A DNA stretch of 10,062 nt from positions 1-10,062 of the forward strand of contig CAITUF010000005.1 of NCBI GenBank assembly GCA_903895475.1. Reading direction: 5' to 3'. Below are positions 1 to 6,124 of the stretch, piece by piece. A model generated the notes under the pieces. That model did no database searches. It worked only from the letters and a program-made list of their open reading frames with translations, and was not told the origin of the DNA. Every line of letters begins with the position of its first letter. Positions within the stretch are counted from its first letter, which is position 1. The translations under genes and the position numbers were made by a program. Origin of the DNA: an uncultured Opitutia bacterium (GTDB taxonomy: Bacteria; Verrucomicrobiota; Verrucomicrobiia; Opitutales; UBA953).

Positions 1-490
1 AGAACTCCTTGGTCAGGCCGGCCCACTTCTTGTCCATGGTGCCGATAACCTGACCGGAGCCATCGACGAGCTCACGTGTCCAGCTCAGCCACTTCCCGCT
101 AAAGCTGCCTACTGGGCGCTCGTTAGCATCCTCCACGAGGAGCTCACGCTTGAATGAAATGAACTTGGTGCGGAGTAGGCCCAAAAAACGCCCTTGGCCA
201 TCGTACACGCTCAGACGGGTCCGCCAGAAGGTGAACGGCTTCTCGATCCGCAAGGCGACCGTCTGGCCATCGGCTTCATAGACGATAACTTTGGTCGGTA
301 AGATCTTCTTGTTGATTAACAGCCGGAGCCACGCGGCTTTGGGTTCTTCCTTAGCAAGGCCGAGCTGCGCACCGGTGACGGGATCCAAGAGGTCGTAAGC
401 ATCTGTCAGCTTCATGAAACCGACGTGCTCGCGAATGAAGAAAGTCGAACGATTCAGTAACGACGGAAGGGGCGGCGGCATTTCTTGCAT
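1..490 (-). CDS. Scramblase/LURP-one-like (Tubby C-terminal-like fold) protein, 3' end cut by window edge
   Basis: I translated this open frame by hand from the ATG at 490; it stays open to position 1 (163 residues) and continues outside the window. Visible pieces are FFIREHVGFMKLTDAYDLLD (17-36), a run of alternating hydrophobic strands such as VIVYEADGQTVALRIEK (68-84) and TRLSVYDGQGRFLG (91-104), FSGKW (130-134) and, at the end, DKKWAGLTKEF (153-163). The repeated 'x-V-Y-D-x-x-G-x-x-x-G' strand-turn units and the closing KKWAGL-KEFF-type motif are typical of bacterial proteins annotated as phospholipid scramblase-related (the scramblase/LOR/Tubby C-terminal-like fold). Only about 20-30 residues are probably missing. 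There is no signal peptide or obvious membrane helix, so it is probably cytosolic or membrane-peripheral. A GGGAG motif 8 bases upstream supports the start; a second ATG lies three codons further in. It follows the small gene at 537-923 by 46 bases, probably in one operon. Lipid scrambling by bacterial members is not established; family assignment is from memory of the motif pattern. Confidence 0.72.
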   Translation of the reverse strand, partial: MQEMPPPLPSLLNRSTFFIREHVGFMKLTDAYDLLDPVTGAQLGLAKEEPKAAWLRLLINKKILPTKVIVYEADGQTVALRIEKPFTFWRTRLSVYDGQGRFLGLLRTKFISFKRELLVEDANERPVGSFSGKWLSWTRELVDGSGQVIGTMDKKWAGLTKEF

Positions 491-498
491 GCCAACTT

Positions 499-503
499 CT
501 CCC
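499..503 (-). promoter_or_regulatory. Shine-Dalgarno for the scramblase-like gene
   Basis: On the minus strand the bases read GGGAG, 8 bases before the ATG at 490. It is one of the better ribosome-binding motifs in this window and is the reason for choosing that ATG over the one three codons downstream. Confidence 0.5.
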
Positions 504-536
504 AAGAACCCCTCCCCTCGTCCAGCGTGAACCGCC

Positions 537-923
537 TTAGAACGCCACGTCGACTTCGTAGACATCGCCCGGCCGGCGCGCGATGGCCTCGATGCGGAAG
601 CCATTCGGGTCGGGGATAATTTCCGCGAGGTCGAAGGACCGCACAGAAGCTGGTAAGCCTTCAAAGATCAGGGTGAAGACATGCGGCTTGGTATAGTCGA
701 GCTTCGTCCAATGCGGGTAGAGCGAGATCTTCTCAAAGGACAGCAGGCGGCTAGTATGGCTCGAATCGCGATCAAGGAGGAAGGTGCTCTGCCAGACGCG
801 GACCATTTCAGTGGTGTATGCCGGGATGCGGACGTGCACGACAACGGGCTCGATCGGCTGAACCGAGGTTTCCTCAGCCGTCTCCGGCCGCACCGAGGTC
901 GTGGTCTCCGCTGCAGGGCTCAT
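537..923 (-). CDS. Small protein of unknown function with a beta-rich C-terminal domain
   Basis: The protein has 128 residues. Residues 1-27 are low-complexity, rich in Thr, Glu, Ala and Pro, and look like a disordered tail rather than a signal peptide. From about 28 to 128 it is a compact domain of predicted beta strands: VVVHVRIPAY (28-37), WQSTFLLDRDSS (44-55), then HVFTLIFEGLP (81-91), FDLAEIIPDPNGFRIEAI (97-114) and a closing DVYEVDV (120-126). The 'FTLIFEGLP ... FDLxEIIP ... GFxIxxI' pattern recalls small Ig-like domains seen in Bacteroidota and relatives, but I cannot name a family with confidence. It sits just upstream of the scramblase-like gene in the same direction, so the two are probably co-transcribed and may work together. 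It diverges from the YhbY gene. The ATG at 923 has only a weak AGG upstream. Confidence 0.7.
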   Translation of the reverse strand: MSPAAETTTSVRPETAEETSVQPIEPVVVHVRIPAYTTEMVRVWQSTFLLDRDSSHTSRLLSFEKISLYPHWTKLDYTKPHVFTLIFEGLPASVRSFDLAEIIPDPNGFRIEAIARRPGDVYEVDVAF

Positions 924-981
924 CTGCGCAACCTATGAAACCCTGGTCAGCAGGCAAGCGGGGGCTTACCTGATTAGCCCG

Positions 982-1010
982 TTGACTCCCTCCCCTTCCG
1001 AAAGCGAAAT
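982..1010 (+). promoter_or_regulatory. Candidate sigma70-type promoter for the YhbY-prenyltransferase pair
   Basis: TTGACT (982-987, five of six matches to the -35 consensus) is followed after exactly 17 bases by CGAAAT (1005-1010, three of six matches to the -10 consensus). Transcription would start at or a few bases before the ATG at 1018, giving a leaderless or nearly leaderless message. The -10 is poor, so this is only a candidate in the 94-base spacer between the divergent genes. I found no comparable minus-strand promoter there. Confidence 0.22.
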
Positions 1011-1017
1011 AGGCGGC

Positions 1018-1329
1018 ATGGATAACGGCTCAACAGATAAACCAAGTCTCACGGGGGCGGAACGCAGCAAGCTGCGCAGCCTCGCGCAGACCCTCGACCC
1101 TAAGGTCTTCGTGGGCAAGGCCGGCATTAACGAGGGCATCGCCAAACTTCTCCTCCAGGCCTTCGAGAAGGCCGACCTCGTGAAGGTTCGGTTCACCGCC
1201 GAGCGTGACGTGATGGAAACCCAGATGCAGGAGCTCGCCCGGCTAACTGGCAGCGAGGTCATCGGTAACGTCGGGCGTACGGCGACTTTCTTTAAGTTAG
1301 CTGAGGTCGCCGAAGACGACGGCGAATAA
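1018..1329 (+). CDS. yhbY: YhbY-family (CRM domain) RNA-binding protein
   Basis: The protein has 103 residues from the ATG at 1018, close to the usual length of about 95-105. It is almost entirely a CRM domain: LTGAERSKLRSLAQTLDP near the start, the conserved GxxG RNA-binding loop as VFVGKAGI, then a helix (EGIAKLLLQAFEKADLVKVRF) and the closing 'GSEVIGNVGRTATFFK' strand pair. In E. coli YhbY associates with pre-50S ribosomal particles, so the expected role is 50S assembly in the cytoplasm. The frame is open further upstream (to 901), but those residues (Ser/Pro-rich, overlapping the start of the divergent gene) do not belong to the family, so I took the internal ATG. It ends three bases before the prenyl synthase gene and is presumably co-transcribed with it. 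The short acidic C-terminal tail (EVAEDDGE) is unremarkable. Confidence 0.9.
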   Translation: MDNGSTDKPSLTGAERSKLRSLAQTLDPKVFVGKAGINEGIAKLLLQAFEKADLVKVRFTAERDVMETQMQELARLTGSEVIGNVGRTATFFKLAEVAEDDGE

Positions 1330-1332
1330 ACG

Positions 1333-2220
1333 ATGGACGCCGCCAGGTTCCAGTCGCAGCACGACTCCCTGATCCAGGCCGCGGAATTGGCTTTGCGCAC
1401 CCTGACGCCGGCCGCTGAGACGCGCCCAGCTCGCCTCCACGCCGCCATGCGCTACTCGCTCGAGGCCGGCGGTAAGCGACTGCGCCCCGTCCTCTGCCTC
1501 GCCGCCGCCCAAGCCTTCCAGCCTAACGCCGACGCCCGCCATGCGGCGACCGCCCTAGAGTGCATTCATACGTATTCCCTTATCCACGACGATTTACCGT
1601 GCATGGATAACTCGGACCTCCGTCGGGGGCGTCCGTCGTGCCACAAAGCGTTCGACGAAGCGACTGCCCTGCTCGCCGGCGACGCCCTACTGCCGCTGGC
1701 TTTCGCACTACTGGCGCAAGGCTACACCGATCGCCCCGAACTCGCCCGGTGCCTGGTGGCAGAGCTCGCGCACGCTGCGGGCTCCACACTCCTCGTTGGC
1801 GGGCAGACCGAAGATATGGGCGGACTCGCCGCGGGCGCTGATGCGGAGCGCCTCGAATTCATCCTCCTCGGCAAGACGGCCGCGATGCTCAGCGCCCCGC
1901 TCGCCATGGGTGCACTGATCGGCGGAGCCTCCGCGGCAGACGTCGAGCATTGCCGCCTCGCGGGTCGGGCCGCCGGAATCGCTTTCCAGTTGGTCGATGA
2001 CCTCCTCGATGGCTCCGCCAATACCGCTCAGCTTGGCAAGCCCGTGGGTGCCGATGCCCAGAACGGGAAGTTCACCTACCCCAGCCTGCATGGCATCCCG
2101 GCCACGCAGGCCCGTATCCAAGCACTGACGATCGAAGCTAATACGCACCTTGCCGCATGCCAAGGCGACACGGCTTTCCTGTGCGCTTTGATCACGCGCA
2201 TGGCCAGTCGCGACCGCTAA
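1333..2220 (+). CDS. ispA: Short-chain polyprenyl diphosphate synthase (farnesyl/geranylgeranyl type)
   Basis: This 295-residue cytosolic enzyme would condense isopentenyl diphosphate with allylic diphosphates to make C15 or C20 prenyl diphosphates for undecaprenyl, quinone or carotenoid synthesis. All key motifs are present: GGKRLRP (46-52); the first Asp-rich motif DDLPCMD (86-92), with the two-residue insertion of bacterial type II enzymes; RRGRPSCHKAF (98-108); the GKT of LLGKTAAML (180-182); FQLVDDLLD (218-226) as the second Asp-rich motif; and GKPVGAD...GKFTYPSLHG with the conserved lysines. The Tyr-Ser at positions 81-82, just before the first motif, matches IspA-type farnesyl synthases, but CrtE-type geranylgeranyl synthases look alike here, so product length is unsettled. 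Length matches IspA (about 300). The usual partners xseB and dxs are not adjacent; instead it follows yhbY by three bases. It is convergent with the DUF983 gene, 10 bases away, with no visible terminator. Confidence 0.9.
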   Translation: MDAARFQSQHDSLIQAAELALRTLTPAAETRPARLHAAMRYSLEAGGKRLRPVLCLAAAQAFQPNADARHAATALECIHTYSLIHDDLPCMDNSDLRRGRPSCHKAFDEATALLAGDALLPLAFALLAQGYTDRPELARCLVAELAHAAGSTLLVGGQTEDMGGLAAGADAERLEFILLGKTAAMLSAPLAMGALIGGASAADVEHCRLAGRAAGIAFQLVDDLLDGSANTAQLGKPVGADAQNGKFTYPSLHGIPATQARIQALTIEANTHLAACQGDTAFLCALITRMASRDR

Positions 2221-2230
2221 GCGGCGCGGG

Positions 2231-2632
2231 TTAGTCGTCCGTCCGGAGCACCGCCGAGGGGAGTTGCTCCGGCAAAGAACCGTAGTAAGTCCCTAGCCAT
2301 AACCGCCAGGCGAACGCATGGATAAACGGCGGCACGATGAGCGCCGTCGCCGCGGCGATCTTCATTGCCGTGAGCCCACTGACCCAACCCTGACTTAAGC
2401 AGAACAAAAGAATCGGGAGGACACCGAAAGCCGTCAGCCCGTAGTTCCAAACGATGGCCCCGAGGAAGAAACCTTCCTTCCGCCGGAGTACCATACCACA
2501 GTGAGCACAGGCCGCTGGCGTATTCGAGAAGCGACGCCAAAACCCTTTGACCGCCATCGGGCGCACGGGCTGACCGCAATCAGGACATTGCCCGCGCACG
2601 CACCGAAGGAAGATGTCAGGTCGGAAAGCCAC
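2231..2632 (-). CDS. DUF983 family zinc-ribbon membrane protein
   Basis: The protein has 133 residues and starts at GTG (2632); a TAG lies in frame two codons upstream, which fixes the start. The N-terminal part holds two Cys pairs, CPDCG (C16, C19) and CAHCG (C42, C45), spaced as in a small zinc ribbon. Then follow the family signature RRKEGFFLGAIVWNYG (about 50-65) and two hydrophobic segments (about 57-80 and 85-110) that should span the inner membrane. A short soluble tail ends the protein. This order is that of DUF983 proteins, whose function is not known; in some alphaproteobacteria they lie near cytochrome oxidase genes, but no such genes are here. It lies downstream of the rpsB-tsf operon on the same strand, with a terminator between, so it probably has its own promoter, which I could not identify. 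No good Shine-Dalgarno is visible. Confidence 0.85.
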   Translation of the reverse strand: MAFRPDIFLRCVRGQCPDCGQPVRPMAVKGFWRRFSNTPAACAHCGMVLRRKEGFFLGAIVWNYGLTAFGVLPILLFCLSQGWVSGLTAMKIAAATALIVPPFIHAFAWRLWLGTYYGSLPEQLPSAVLRTDD

Positions 2633-2669
2633 GAGCTAATCTTAAGTCCTGGGCGACCTATGTAAAGCA

Positions 2670-2701
2670 AAGGGCCGGCTTCCTTGCGGAAACCGGCCCT
2701 T
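2670..2701 (-). terminator. Intrinsic terminator of the rpsB-tsf operon
   Basis: The outer stem pairs 2670-2678 (AAGGGCCGG) with 2693-2701 (CCGGCCCTT), nine perfect base pairs. After one mismatch four more pairs (TTCC with GGAA, 2680-2683 and 2688-2691) close a four-base loop. On the minus strand the hairpin is followed by TTGCTTTACA, a moderate T-tract. It lies 19 bases after the tsf stop codon. The plus-strand side lacks a T-tract, so it acts for the minus strand. Confidence 0.88.
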
Positions 2702-2720
2702 GTGTGCGGTCTAAGGTCGC

Positions 2721-3761
2721 TTATTCAGCAGCCGTCTCACCCACCTGGAAGCGGGAGAAGCGAACGACCGAGACCTCTTCACCGACCTGCTTGGAGAGTT
2801 CGGCGAGGAGTTGGGAGACCTTCTTATCTGGGTCACGGAAGAACGGTTGTTCGAGCAAGCAAACATCGGCGAAGTATTTATCAACGCGGCCGGAGATGAT
2901 CTTCTCGATATTCGAAAGCTGCGCCTTCTTGCGAGCCTCGGAAGCGACGAACTGCTTTTCAGCAACCACGATACGCTTTTCAAGTTCGGCAATGACCTCA
3001 GCGTTCTTAGCTTCCTGCTGTTCGACCAGCTGGCCCTTATAGTCTTCGATCACGCGCTTGCACTCTTCGATCGCCTTATCGGCTTCCGACTTAGTGAACT
3101 CGAGAGCGATTTCGCGCTCCTTAGCGACGACTTCAGCGGAAACTTCCTCACGACGAACGAAGCGGCCGTTATTGGCCACGACCTGCATCGCCATCTGGCG
3201 TGCGAAGTCAGCTACATCGGCGTGCGAAGCACCCGCAGCGGACTTCGTCGAGAGCTCGATGAGGACCGCAATCTTAGCACCGGTGTGGACGTAAGCGGAG
3301 ACGCGACCGTTACCGGAAGCGGCAAACTTGAGCACGCGGGAGACCTTGAGGTTCTCGCCGATTTTGGTGACCTGGTCGTTAAGGTAGTCGTTTACCTTAC
3401 GGGAAGCGTCGGCGTGGTAGGGCTGGTCGAGCAGGTTGTCGACACCGTGCACAGCCGCTTGACCGACGAGGTCCTTGGCGAGGGCGACGAAGGCTTCGTT
3501 CTTGGCGACGAAGTCGGTTTCGCAATTGAGTTCGAGGAGCGTCGCGGACGAACCGGAGGCCTCGACCTTAACGGCGAACATCCCTTCGCTGGCCTTGCGG
3601 TCAGCCTTCTTGTTGCGCGTCGCGATCCCCTTAATGCGGAGGATTTCGACGGCCTTTTCCATGTCAGCATTGGCCTCGGTGAGGGCCTTCTTGCAATCCA
3701 TGAGACCCGCGCCGGTACGCTGGCGCAGCTCGTTGACCGTCTGGGCGGTGATAACGGACAT
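2721..3761 (-). CDS. tsf: Elongation factor Ts with a long helical insertion
   Basis: EF-Ts is the cytosolic nucleotide-exchange factor that recycles EF-Tu-GDP to EF-Tu-GTP. The N-terminal UBA-like domain (about 1-55: TVNELRQRTGAGLMDCKKAL) and the EF-Tu-contacting TDFVAKN (82-88) are intact. The core domains run to about 220 (ending VSAEVVAKEREIAL), and the C-terminal module (IEKIISGRVDKY...VCLLEQPFFRDPDKKVSQLL) is also intact. At 346 residues it is some 60 longer than E. coli EF-Ts (283). The extra length lies at about 222-282, between 'KEREIALEF' and 'LSNIEKIISGR', exactly where the coiled-coil module sits. The inserted stretch is rich in Glu, Lys, Ala and Gln with heptad-like spacing, so it probably lengthens the coiled coil. 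The gene follows rpsB by seven bases (classic operon), has no clear Shine-Dalgarno, and is followed by a strong terminator. The identification is secure; the role of the insertion is unknown. Confidence 0.97.
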   Translation of the reverse strand: MSVITAQTVNELRQRTGAGLMDCKKALTEANADMEKAVEILRIKGIATRNKKADRKASEGMFAVKVEASGSSATLLELNCETDFVAKNEAFVALAKDLVGQAAVHGVDNLLDQPYHADASRKVNDYLNDQVTKIGENLKVSRVLKFAASGNGRVSAYVHTGAKIAVLIELSTKSAAGASHADVADFARQMAMQVVANNGRFVRREEVSAEVVAKEREIALEFTKSEADKAIEECKRVIEDYKGQLVEQQEAKNAEVIAELEKRIVVAEKQFVASEARKKAQLSNIEKIISGRVDKYFADVCLLEQPFFRDPDKKVSQLLAELSKQVGEEVSVVRFSRFQVGETAAE

Positions 3762-3768
3762 GGCGAGA

Positions 3769-4626
3769 TTACTTAGTGGTCTTGCGCGGACGGACAGCCT
3801 TGACGCCGCCCTGGGCTACTTCGCCTTCGGAACCTTCGGAGGCCTTCAACAGCTCATCGGAAATGGTGACTTCAGGCTGAGCGTTCTCGGTGGTTTCACC
3901 ACGGGATAGAGGGGTCACGGTCTTGCGCGGGTTAGCGTCGACCTTACGGCGAGCCTGACCGTTCTGAACGGCCTGCGTGAGGACTTCGACCACGAGGCGG
4001 ATAGACTTAGCGGCGTCATCGTTACCTGGGATCGGGAACTTGAGGACCGAAGGGTCGGAGTTCGAGTCGCAGAGGCCGATCACCGGAATCTTGAGGCGGT
4101 TGGCCTCTGCGACGGCGATGGCTTCGTGCTTGGTATCGATAACAATCATCGCGGTAGGGAGCTCGCGGTATTCGAGGAGACCTTCGAAGTTGCGCAGCAT
4201 ACGGGACATCTCGCGACGGACGGCGGCGCCTTCTTTCTTGTGCATCTTAGCGAGGGAACCGTCCTGCTCCATCTTCAGGTAGGTGCGGTAGGACTCGAGC
4301 GACTTCTTAATAGTCGTGAAATTAGTGAGCGTACCACCGAGCCAGCGGTTAACAGCGAAAGGCATACCGGTCGCCTTAGCGGCAGCGCGGACGACTTCCT
4401 GAGCCTGAGGCTTGGTCGCGACGAAGAGCACTTCCTTGCCCTTGGCGGAGATGTCTTCGAGGTAAGCAGCGGCGGCGGCGAGGCACGCGTGCGACTTCTC
4501 GAGGTCGATGATCGACACGCCATTACGGTGGTCGAAAATAAACGGACGGGATTTAGGATTCCAGCGACGGGTCTGGTGGCCGAAGTGCACGCCAGCGTCG
4601 AGGAGGTCTTTTACGGTGATGTTCAT
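3769..4626 (-). CDS. rpsB: 30S ribosomal protein uS2 (RpsB) with C-terminal extension
   Basis: uS2 binds the back of the 30S subunit late in assembly and is needed for S1 docking in E. coli. Family hallmarks are clear: TVKDLLDAGVHFGHQTRRWNPK (4-25), FIFDHRNGVSIIDLEK (29-44), the FVATKPQA stretch (68-75), RWLGGTLTNFTTI (94-106), PTAMIVIDTKHEAIAVAEA (157-175), IPVIGLCDSNSDP (180-192) and IPGNDDAAKSIRLV (199-212). At 285 residues it exceeds the usual length (about 240) by a polar, probably disordered C-terminal tail from about 222, with many Glu, Ser and Thr residues and a basic end (RPRKTTK). It is first in the rpsB-tsf operon. A GGAG lies 11 bases before the ATG. The upstream leader (4627 to about 4680) may carry autoregulation as in other bacteria, but I see no known leader motif. 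Confidence 0.98.
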   Translation of the reverse strand: MNITVKDLLDAGVHFGHQTRRWNPKSRPFIFDHRNGVSIIDLEKSHACLAAAAAYLEDISAKGKEVLFVATKPQAQEVVRAAAKATGMPFAVNRWLGGTLTNFTTIKKSLESYRTYLKMEQDGSLAKMHKKEGAAVRREMSRMLRNFEGLLEYRELPTAMIVIDTKHEAIAVAEANRLKIPVIGLCDSNSDPSVLKFPIPGNDDAAKSIRLVVEVLTQAVQNGQARRKVDANPRKTVTPLSRGETTENAQPEVTISDELLKASEGSEGEVAQGGVKAVRPRKTTK

Positions 4627-4637
4627 GGTATTTTTAG

Positions 4638-4641
4638 CTCC
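4638..4641 (-). promoter_or_regulatory. Shine-Dalgarno of rpsB
   Basis: GGAG on the minus strand, 11 bases before the rpsB ATG. The spacing is long but usable; no better motif lies closer. Confidence 0.4.
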
Positions 4642-4684
4642 GTATCCCGCTTCTTGCCGAAGGAGAGGACATTGGATCAGGTGT

Positions 4685-4714
4685 AGTTAACTGCAGTTTT
4701 GATTAGGATGTCGG
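4685..4714 (-). promoter_or_regulatory. Weak candidate promoter for rpsB-tsf
   Basis: On the minus strand CCGACA (4714-4709, four of six to the -35 consensus) is followed after 18 bases by TTAACT (4690-4685, three of six to the -10). It would give a leader of roughly 50 bases. The -10 overlaps a perfect 10-base palindrome, AACTGCAGTT (4689-4698). Both hexamers are poor for a highly expressed operon, so the real promoter could lie elsewhere in 4627-4837. Confidence 0.18.
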
Positions 4715-4754
4715 AAGCAATCGGCGGTAGCTTCCAACGGTGGAATGGGTTTTC

Positions 4755-4796
4755 AAACACCCCCACCCCCCTCTGGCAAGGGAAAAAGGGGTGTTT
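4755..4796. repeat. Imperfect inverted repeat between rpsB and waaA
   Basis: AAACACCCC (4755-4763) is the exact reverse complement of GGGGTGTTT (4788-4796), with 24 bases between that contain a C-run and an A-run and can pair further (CCCT with AGGG). The stretch is strikingly strand-asymmetric, with C-rich left and G-rich right arms. It lies in the 211-base divergent spacer. It could be a dispersed palindromic repeat, an mRNA 5' hairpin of waaA, or an operator; one copy alone cannot tell which. Confidence 0.5.
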
Positions 4797-4837
4797 TGGG
4801 CTGACAATCCAGAAGGGGGAGGCACTTTCCGTAGTTC

Positions 4838-6124
4838 ATGTTGTGGGCCTACCGCATCCTCTTCCTCCCCCTCCTGCTCCTGGCCTCGCCGTATTATTTG
4901 TGGCGGATGGTCCGCCGCGGGGGGTATGGAGCGGGTTTTAGCCAGCGACTCGGCTTCCTCCCTGCCCTCCCTGCCCACCCCAAGCGCGTCTGGATACAGG
5001 CGGTCTCGGTCGGTGAAATCGAGGCCATCGGCCCCCTGCTCAAGGAACTGAAGGCGTCCGGCCAAGTCGACTTGGTGCTGACCACGACGACTAGCACCGG
5101 CTACCGCTTAGCCCGCGAGCGTTATGCCGAGGTCTGCTCCTTCATCGGCATCTTCCCTTTAGATTTCTGGCCCTGTAGTGCCTTGGCCTATCGCCGCCTC
5201 CAACCCAGCGCCATCGTCCTAACGGAGGGCGAGCTGTGGCCCGAACACTTGGGGCAAGCACGGGCGCGCAAATTACCGACGCTCCTCATCAACGCTCGGC
5301 TCTCCGATCGTTCGTTCGCGCGGCATCAGCGATTCAAGGGAGCGAGTCGTGGCTTGCTCGCTGGTTTCACTTGGATTGGTGCCGGCAGTGAAGAAGATGC
5401 TCGCCGCTTAATGTCACTCGGTGCGGAACCCGCTAATATCGACGTGACCGGGAACTTGAAATTCGATGTGGCGTCCGATGGTCCACTCTCGCTGGGCGAA
5501 CGGCTCGTGCTGCGACAGGCGTTGGGCTTCGACGGCTTGGAACGTAGCCTCGTGCTGCTGGGTTCGTCGACCTGGGAAGGCGAAGAGGCACTCCTGCTTG
5601 AAGTGGTGAAGACGCTGCGCAGCGAAGGTATCGATGCACGCTTACTGCTCGCCCCGCGTCACGCGGAACGCCGCGAAGCGCTCGTCCGCTTGCTCGCTGC
5701 TAGTGGACTCTCCTTTCATCAACGCTCGACGCAAGGCACCACCGCCCCCGTCGGCACCGTGGTGCATTTCGCCGACACGACGGGCGAACTTCGCCAGCTA
5801 ACGCGGGCCGCCGACCTTGCCTTCACCGGTAAGAGCCTCGCCCCGCACGACGGCGGCCAGACGCCCGTCGAATGCGCTGCCGCAGGCGTCCCAGTGGTCT
5901 ACGGACCGCACATGACGAATTTTAAAGCCATCTGCCAAGGGCTCGAACGGGTCGGTGCTGCCCGTAAGGCCGCTCATGCCGCCGACACCCTGACCACCCT
6001 GCTCGCTTTAGCGCGCGACGCCGCAACCCGTACCCGCATGGGTCAAGCCGGCCAAGAATGGCACGCGTCCAATCGCGGGGCCTCGCACCGGACCGCTCAA
6101 GCCATCATGGCTCAGCTGCGGTAG
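4838..6124 (+). CDS. waaA: 3-deoxy-D-manno-octulosonic acid (Kdo) transferase
   Basis: WaaA (KdtA) moves Kdo from CMP-Kdo to lipid A precursor at the inner face of the inner membrane, the first step of LPS core synthesis. The protein has 428 residues, the normal length. An N-terminal hydrophobic segment (about 5-20, YRILFLPLLLLASPYYL) anchors it. VSVGE (56-60) holds the conserved Glu proposed as the catalytic base. Then come LTTTTSTGY (81-89), LTEGELWPE (128-136, the family's ETELWP motif), NARLSDRS (152-159) and VTGNLKFD (203-210). In the C-terminal domain are LLGSSTWEGEE (240-250), LAPRHAERRE (271-280), the family's GxSL...GGQ-P-E motif as TGKSLAPHDGGQTPVECAA (330-348), and GPHMTNF (356-362). 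The ATG fits family N-termini; a GGAGG lies 15 bases upstream, further than ideal. No lpxK or other LPS gene is adjacent. Its last 13 bases overlap the 3' end of trpD on the other strand. Confidence 0.95.
   Translation: MLWAYRILFLPLLLLASPYYLWRMVRRGGYGAGFSQRLGFLPALPAHPKRVWIQAVSVGEIEAIGPLLKELKASGQVDLVLTTTTSTGYRLARERYAEVCSFIGIFPLDFWPCSALAYRRLQPSAIVLTEGELWPEHLGQARARKLPTLLINARLSDRSFARHQRFKGASRGLLAGFTWIGAGSEEDARRLMSLGAEPANIDVTGNLKFDVASDGPLSLGERLVLRQALGFDGLERSLVLLGSSTWEGEEALLLEVVKTLRSEGIDARLLLAPRHAERREALVRLLAASGLSFHQRSTQGTTAPVGTVVHFADTTGELRQLTRAADLAFTGKSLAPHDGGQTPVECAAAGVPVVYGPHMTNFKAICQGLERVGAARKAAHAADTLTTLLALARDAATRTRMGQAGQEWHASNRGASHRTAQAIMAQLR

Noticed and set aside
901..1017. Upstream extension of YhbY by 39 residues
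   Set aside because: The extra residues overlap the start of the divergent gene and the spacer, are not part of the YhbY family, and the ATG at 1018 gives the normal family length.
2221..2230. Bidirectional terminator between ispA and the DUF983 gene
   Set aside because: Only ten bases separate the stop codons and they form no hairpin with a T-tract.
2811..3776. 321-codon open frame on the plus strand, opposite tsf
   Set aside because: It is fully antisense to a certain tsf gene, its translation is low-complexity with Val/Leu/Asp/Gly bias, and it resembles no family. It is a shadow caused by the codon bias of tsf.
4126..4686. 186-codon plus-strand frame opposite rpsB
   Set aside because: Antisense to rpsB; no family resemblance; explained by rpsB codon use.
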